Positions 59,795 through 64,000 of a DNA stretch of 64,000 bases are shown here, piece after piece; the first letter of the stretch is position 1; each line of letters begins with the position of its first letter. The notes under the pieces were generated by a model, which was given only the letters and a program-made list of their open reading frames with translations, was not told the origin of the DNA and did no database searches. The position numbers and the translations under genes are program-made. Source of the stretch: Spongiibacteraceae bacterium (GTDB taxonomy: Bacteria; Pseudomonadota; Gammaproteobacteria; Pseudomonadales; Dasaniaceae); NCBI GenBank assembly GCA_028280715.1, contig JANQLG010000024.1, forward strand, positions 88,884-152,883, given 5' to 3'.

Positions 59795-60319
59795 TCAAAC
59801 CAGCATTTTCTGTAACAGTGAAGCCATCGCGCCGGTTGCTCTGGAATAATGTGTTTTCACACTACCCTGACTACAACTCATGATCTGCGCGGTTTCTTCC
59901 GTGCTGTATTCCCACCAGGCTCGCAGCAAAAAGGCTTGCTGTTGACGCATCGGCAGTTGCTGCAAGGCCTGATAGATTTTCCCTGTTAACTGAAAACTTT
60001 CCTGATTCTGCTGTGGCGTATCGGCGCGAATAGCATCATGCACGATGTTCAGCTCTTCCTCGGTTTGATCATGCTGTTGCCACCAATGCAGTACACTTCT
60101 CACCTTTTGTTTTCGATACCAGTCTTTAATACAGTTTTGCAAAATTCGTTGAAACAATTTTGGCCAATCTTCAGGATCACTATCGCTATAATTTCGCGCC
60201 AGCTTAAGCATACTGTCCTGCACAATATCCAATGCCTCATCGTCGTGGCTAGTTGCCAATCTCGCTGTAACAAAAGCGCGGTTCTGTACAGTTTTTAAAA
60301 ATGCATCCAGATCCTGCAT
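59795..60319 (-). CDS. ECF-type RNA polymerase sigma factor
   Basis: A 174-aa group 4 sigma factor. Region 2 (about 10-80) includes FVTARLATSHDDEALDIVQDSMLKLARNY and WPKLFQRILQNCIKDWYRKQ, the core-binding and -10 recognition helices. Region 4 (about 115-165) has LPMRQQQAFLLRAWWEYSTEETAQIMSCSQGSVKTHYSRA. It directs transcription of a small regulon, perhaps its own operon. It lies between a barrel-like protein gene (11 bases upstream) and the presumed anti-sigma gene. Confidence 0.93.
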   Translation of the reverse strand: MQDLDAFLKTVQNRAFVTARLATSHDDEALDIVQDSMLKLARNYSDSDPEDWPKLFQRILQNCIKDWYRKQKVRSVLHWWQQHDQTEEELNIVHDAIRADTPQQNQESFQLTGKIYQALQQLPMRQQQAFLLRAWWEYSTEETAQIMSCSQGSVKTHYSRATGAMASLLQKMLV

Positions 60320-60329
60320 CGACCACTAC

Positions 60330-61208
60330 TCACCAATGGTACCGTAAGGAAAACTCACCATAGGTCAGCGAATCTTCCTCGGTTGATCTAGCCAATAAAA
60401 ACGCCAGGCGAACGTCATCACTTATTAGCTGATCGATGGTGAAATAAAGATTGTTTTCTTCCTCACTATCTACAATCAACTGGTAACGAGTGACGCCTAC
60501 ACCCACTGATCCTTGTCGCCATTGAAAAAAAACATTCGCATCGATTCGCCAATCGGTCAGGGTGAACATTTGAGTAATGGTTTGCTCCCCCAAAATCAGC
60601 TGCAAGCGCCGATCAGTTTGCACTGCGCTTAAGTCACGGTCGTAATCCAGATCCTGACCCGATAATCCAAAGGACCAACCTTCCAAGAACACACTCACAT
60701 CCAGACTATAACCATCACGGTCGGTAGTTTCCGAGGAGACATCCAAAAGCTGTGCCGCACGCGCATCAAAGTGACTATCTATTTCACCTCGAATATAGCC
60801 TGCTTTTATCAACCAACCGCCGGGATAATACTGCACCGCAATTTGAACATCCGATGCCTCCAGCACTTGATCATTACCAGAATACTCATAAGTAATTTCA
60901 GTTGCCCAGGTTGCATACGGGTCTGTTGAAATCACAATATAGAGGTTATCAAATTCATCATCGCGAACATCAAGCCCGGTATCGGAGCGAAAATAACTGG
61001 CTGTAACTTCTCCACCCCAAAAAGATGCCAGGGATACATCTACTCCCATCAATTCACCGGAGTCGCTATCGCTCCCGAAACGCAACCCAAGGCTGTTTTC
61101 TGCGTAATCATCACCCAGCCACTCACTCTCTTCTGCCTGCTCTTCTGCCTGGACCGAAAACGCGACCAGCAGCAATGAGACAATAAAAATATATCTAACG
61201 TTATTCAT
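60330..61208 (-). CDS. Secreted beta-rich protein, probable outer-membrane barrel
   Basis: A 292-aa protein of unknown function with a signal peptide (YIFIVSLLLVAFSVQAEEQAE). The mature part has regular alternating strands: NSLGLRFGSDSDSGELMGVD, ATEITYEYSGN, IAVQYYPGGWLIKAGYIRG, a C-terminal strand EFSLRYHW ending in Trp, compatible with an outer-membrane barrel. It is translationally coupled to the DUF3106-like gene (TAATG overlap) and precedes the sigma gene. A regulated envelope component is likely. Confidence 0.65.
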   Translation of the reverse strand: MNNVRYIFIVSLLLVAFSVQAEEQAEESEWLGDDYAENSLGLRFGSDSDSGELMGVDVSLASFWGGEVTASYFRSDTGLDVRDDEFDNLYIVISTDPYATWATEITYEYSGNDQVLEASDVQIAVQYYPGGWLIKAGYIRGEIDSHFDARAAQLLDVSSETTDRDGYSLDVSVFLEGWSFGLSGQDLDYDRDLSAVQTDRRLQLILGEQTITQMFTLTDWRIDANVFFQWRQGSVGVGVTRYQLIVDSEEENNLYFTIDQLISDDVRLAFLLARSTEEDSLTYGEFSLRYHW

Positions 61209-61660
61209 TAGCGCTTCTGTTTTTTCTGCATACGTTTACGAATACGCTCTCTTTGTTCTGGCTTGACCTTTTGCCAGCGCTGTTTCAACTGTTGCTGTTT
61301 TTGCGGTGGCAGTGATTTAAAACGCTGAAACTGTTTGCGAACTCTGGTTTTATCCTCAGGAGATAAGCGCTGAAAATTCTGGAAGCGTTTTCTAATCGCC
61401 GCTTTTTCCTCTTGAGAAAAATTGCGCCAACGCTGTAAACGCTGTTGCGCTTTTTGTTGTTGCTCAGGGCTCATAGCGGCCCAGCGCTCCGCCACCTGTT
61501 GCAGCCGTTGTTTGCGTTGATCAGTTAGCGTATCCCAATCATCGGCAAAACTTTGCAACGTAGTCTGCATTTCTGACGATAATTCATCCCAGTTCTGTGC
61601 CATCGTACTGTTGCTCATCAGTATCAATAAACCGCATAACAGAATGCATTTAATTTTCAT
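61208..61660 (-). CDS. DUF3106-like periplasmic protein
   Basis: About 150 aa with a signal peptide (KCILLCGLLILMSNSTMAQ). The mature chain is an Arg/Gln/Lys-rich helical repeat in which MSPEQQQKAQQRLQRWRNFS, SPEDKTRVRKQFQRFKSLPP and PQKQQQLKQRWQ follow a spacing of roughly 25 residues per unit, as in DUF3106 proteins. It probably binds an acidic or membrane partner. The ATG at 61660 has GGGGAG 8 bases upstream and overlaps the previous gene by 11 bases. DUF3106 genes commonly accompany ECF sigma/DUF3619 pairs. Confidence 0.8.
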   Translation of the reverse strand: MKIKCILLCGLLILMSNSTMAQNWDELSSEMQTTLQSFADDWDTLTDQRKQRLQQVAERWAAMSPEQQQKAQQRLQRWRNFSQEEKAAIRKRFQNFQRLSPEDKTRVRKQFQRFKSLPPQKQQQLKQRWQKVKPEQRERIRKRMQKKQKR

Positions 61661-61970
61661 CGGAATACTCCCCGGCCTGCGGATGTTGCTGTTTCGATTC
61701 ATCAACACCATCTTTCTGCTCTGCTTTTTCATCACTCTCATTTACATCCTGCTTACCGTGAAAAACCATTAGTTCAAACTCTTCATCATCCACATCACCA
61801 AAGTCGGCTAAAAACTCCAACAATTCTCTACTCGGCGCGCTGCCGGCAACATCGTTTTCACGAGCCTGCTCCGCCTGTGTTATCTGCTCTGCCTGTACTG
61901 CTAACGGTAGAAAAAAGCTGGCTACAACCCATAGCAAGTACTGTCGTTTCACTCTTTGCGTTCTTTGCAT
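61650..61970 (-). CDS. Small secreted acidic protein
   Basis: A 106-aa protein of unknown function with a signal peptide (QYLLWVVASFFLPLAVQAEQ). The mature part is short and acidic: SRELLEFLADFGDVDDEEFELM, followed by a disordered Asp/Glu/Lys/Gln tail ending EYSDEN. Its stop overlaps the DUF3106-like start, so it belongs to the same operon. The acidic chain could pair with the strongly basic DUF3106-like partner (inference from charge only). Confidence 0.6.
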   Translation of the reverse strand: MQRTQRVKRQYLLWVVASFFLPLAVQAEQITQAEQARENDVAGSAPSRELLEFLADFGDVDDEEFELMVFHGKQDVNESDEKAEQKDGVDESKQQHPQAGEYSDEN

Positions 61971-62060
61971 AATTGTTAAGGTTAAAGCAGTTATTAACCC
62001 GGCACTGCCAGGTTAATAACACTTCGTTGACTCCTTTTATGACGATTTTTACAACGTCTT

Positions 62061-63962
62061 TCATTGTGTCAGCCCCACACGTAAACGACTGGAGCTAAAT
62101 TGTGATAACACATCGTCAAACTTGCCGTGTGCATCAAACCGCGTGACTAATTCACCATTAGCCAAGGCTTCATTTAACGCCGCGGCAAACTCGGCAAAGT
62201 TTCGGAATATTTCCACTCTGCCGCGACGAGTCAGTGCATACACCCCTTCTTCACCAGCAGGTACTACCAATGGTAGCGTTCCAAGTTCAGCTAACTGAGT
62301 TACCACACCGGCACGAATAATGACGCTGCGCCCGCTGACATCGGTTAGATCAAAGAGTAGACCATCTTCACTGACTTGCGATAGCGCATTAGTCACACCT
62401 TCACTGCCATAACCGATGACCATATGAGCCTTAACATCGCTGGCATCCAATACCGATTGCGCCACAAAGTCTTCTGGTGCGGTGCCGAAGGCTGTTACCA
62501 AACCTCTGACCTTAACGGGTTCACCAATATTCAGTGAGCTAAGTAATAACACACTGGTATCAATATCGTAGTTAGCCGGGTCAGCATCGGAAGTACCATC
62601 CGTACCCGTACCGGCAAAATCGTAAATCGCTGCGTTTTTACCGCTGAGCCTTTGTAAATCTACGCTGAGCGGGCTCACAGTAACCACACTGCCAGTCAAA
62701 TTGCTGAGACGAATTCTGACTTGTCCTTCGCTGGCATCCATCGCAATTTGCTCACTCGCTTCATCATCGATTACTGCATCGACAACATCACCAATAACCG
62801 CAATTGCAGAGCCGACAGAGATATCGCCAATGGTGGCATTATCCAGGTCATCCAACTGCTGAGTAACCGATGTATTTGGCCCAACTGTGACTGTTATCGA
62901 CTCGTGAAAAGCACGCTCGCCATTGGCAAAGTCCACAATCGCACCGCGCACCGTTAAGGTGTTATCGACACGCGCAGTCACTACACCGCGCAAGGCATCT
63001 ACCTCGCCCCAAGGCACACTGGAGCCGGCATATACGCTATTGGCGGTAAAGATCTTCTCTTCGCGATCCCACTCACCAGAGGTGACTACCGGCGTATCCT
63101 CAGCCAACTCTGACAACTGCTGCAAACCACTTGTCGCATCGTAAACAACGCCATTAATTTCATAGCCGGTTTCATCATCCACATGCACACGGGCGCTGCC
63201 AAAACCGCGCACACGATGTCTGAAGGGGCGAAGGTCAAGTACGAACACACTCTCCTCAACCGCTACTTCATCCAATAAACCACGCAAACGGAAAGGCTTG
63301 GGATTTTCCAAAATGGTATCGGCTAACAGCACTGGCTCTACCGTCACCACCGCATCATCGCCATCGATCACTACTTCATTGGATGCATCCAAATCCAGAT
63401 CCAGCGTAACCTGCGCAGGAATTCCCGGTGCGATGCGAAAACGGCTGTCACCAGCCAACTCTATGCTCACCGTTAACTGACTTAGCGCATTGCCATCGCC
63501 ATCCACCAAACTGGCCTGCAGTGCTGAACCGTCTTCTGCCTGCACCGTAACATTGGCGTTGCTGTAATCCAGATTCAACTCCACCACTTCATACAAGCCG
63601 GAGGGAATCGTGGCGATGGTCAGCAACTCACTGAGCTCCACATACTGGGCAAAATCCACCGTTGTGGTTATCGGCAAGGCTTCCACAATACCGCCATTTT
63701 GATGGGTAAGCTTGATCGAGCTGACATCCACCTCATAGGTCAAAAAATCGCCCTCGGCATCAGTCAATGCCAGCACCAATTCACCCTGTTCATCACCGCT
63801 ATTGGCCACATCACCGCCGCCAGAAGAACTACCTCCACCACCGCTACAGCCACCAGCCGATAACAGCAATACCACGCCGATCATGATCAGCACACTTGTT
63901 ACAAAATTCTCTAATCGCTGCACGGGGTCAACCGGCACCGAATTTAATCGTCGTCTATACAT
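62061..63962 (-). CDS. DUF4382 lipoprotein with further beta domains
   Basis: A 633-aa lipoprotein: the signal helix (VLIMIGVVLLLSAGGC) ends in a lipobox with Cys39, followed by a Gly/Ser linker (SGGGGSSSGGG). The DUF4382 domain (about 58-215) begins GELVLALTDAEGDFLTYEV and contains SSIKLTHQNG. Further beta repeats follow (ALRGVVTARVDNTLTVRGAI, SLNIGEPVKVRGLVTAFG), resembling DUF5666 carbohydrate-binding-like units. Probable cell-surface or periplasmic adhesion or binding protein. It opens the minus-strand cluster that ends with the sigma and anti-sigma genes. Confidence 0.85.
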   Translation of the reverse strand: MYRRRLNSVPVDPVQRLENFVTSVLIMIGVVLLLSAGGCSGGGGSSSGGGDVANSGDEQGELVLALTDAEGDFLTYEVDVSSIKLTHQNGGIVEALPITTTVDFAQYVELSELLTIATIPSGLYEVVELNLDYSNANVTVQAEDGSALQASLVDGDGNALSQLTVSIELAGDSRFRIAPGIPAQVTLDLDLDASNEVVIDGDDAVVTVEPVLLADTILENPKPFRLRGLLDEVAVEESVFVLDLRPFRHRVRGFGSARVHVDDETGYEINGVVYDATSGLQQLSELAEDTPVVTSGEWDREEKIFTANSVYAGSSVPWGEVDALRGVVTARVDNTLTVRGAIVDFANGERAFHESITVTVGPNTSVTQQLDDLDNATIGDISVGSAIAVIGDVVDAVIDDEASEQIAMDASEGQVRIRLSNLTGSVVTVSPLSVDLQRLSGKNAAIYDFAGTGTDGTSDADPANYDIDTSVLLLSSLNIGEPVKVRGLVTAFGTAPEDFVAQSVLDASDVKAHMVIGYGSEGVTNALSQVSEDGLLFDLTDVSGRSVIIRAGVVTQLAELGTLPLVVPAGEEGVYALTRRGRVEIFRNFAEFAAALNEALANGELVTRFDAHGKFDDVLSQFSSSRLRVGLTQ

Positions 63963-64000
63963 TGTCCTGACTCCAATGGTAAAAATGATTTTGGACGCGT

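Overview
The window reads as chromosomal DNA of a gammaproteobacterium, probably marine and close to the Cellvibrionales/Spongiibacteraceae type. The grounds are the rnr-rlmB pair, TonB-dependent receptors, an Mrp-type cation/proton antiporter operon, tandem S9 peptidases, an HAE-1 RND pump, an IorAB-type molybdenum hydroxylase and a moderate G+C content. The genus is inference. No replication origin, rRNA, prophage or CRISPR array is visible.

Layout. 1-3.9 kb: two convergent TonB-dependent receptors, the first cut by the window edge. 4.2-7.7 kb: rlmB and rnr (minus strand) and a tRNA-Leu(CAG) with its own promoter. 7.7-12.3 kb: an accessory block of nine short minus-strand genes, each separated by a palindromic attC-like element. 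I read it as an integron cassette array without an integrase (CALIN). It carries four related-looking small secreted proteins, three small membrane proteins and two GNAT acetyltransferases. 12.4-22.6 kb: a type II isocitrate dehydrogenase, then a compact overlapping mrp operon (E-F-G-DUF4040-B-C-D plus a giant fused double antiporter subunit) ending in a tandem universal stress protein. 22.9-29.1 kb: a GFA-family protein, a TPR-methyltransferase, a membrane-anchored SGNH esterase, a secreted double-rhodanese sulfurtransferase, a fatty-acid hydroxylase-family membrane enzyme and a small membrane protein.

29.5-38.3 kb: an RND efflux pair followed by two secreted S9 peptidases and a clear terminator. 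38.3-42.1 kb: a likely electrophile/envelope-stress operon (LpxR-like outer-membrane protein, thioredoxin, AhpD-like protein, glutathione S-transferase) behind a TetR regulator, with three matching GACCGGTC-type operators. 42.4-47.0 kb: a DUF2721 protein and an overlapping cupredoxin / GGDEF-EAL / porin-like operon. 47.2-53.6 kb: a PQQ-type aldose dehydrogenase, a lipase-cyclophilin fusion and IorAB. 54.2-56.9 kb: a Spy/CpxP-like lipoprotein divergent from an OmpR-type response regulator and its kinase. 57.1-59.1 kb: an isolated gene for an unusual membrane-anchored Gfo/Idh/MocA-like oxidoreductase. 59.4-64.0 kb: an ECF sigma factor operon with a DUF3619-like presumed anti-sigma, a DUF3106-like protein, envelope proteins and a DUF4382 lipoprotein.

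The strongest candidates for new biology are the cassette array with its repeated secreted-protein family and short attC variants, the 665-residue membrane Gfo/Idh/MocA protein, the lipase-cyclophilin fusion, and the double antiporter subunit whose second half lacks the usual TM5 glutamate. All family names come from motif recognition by eye. No database search was run.
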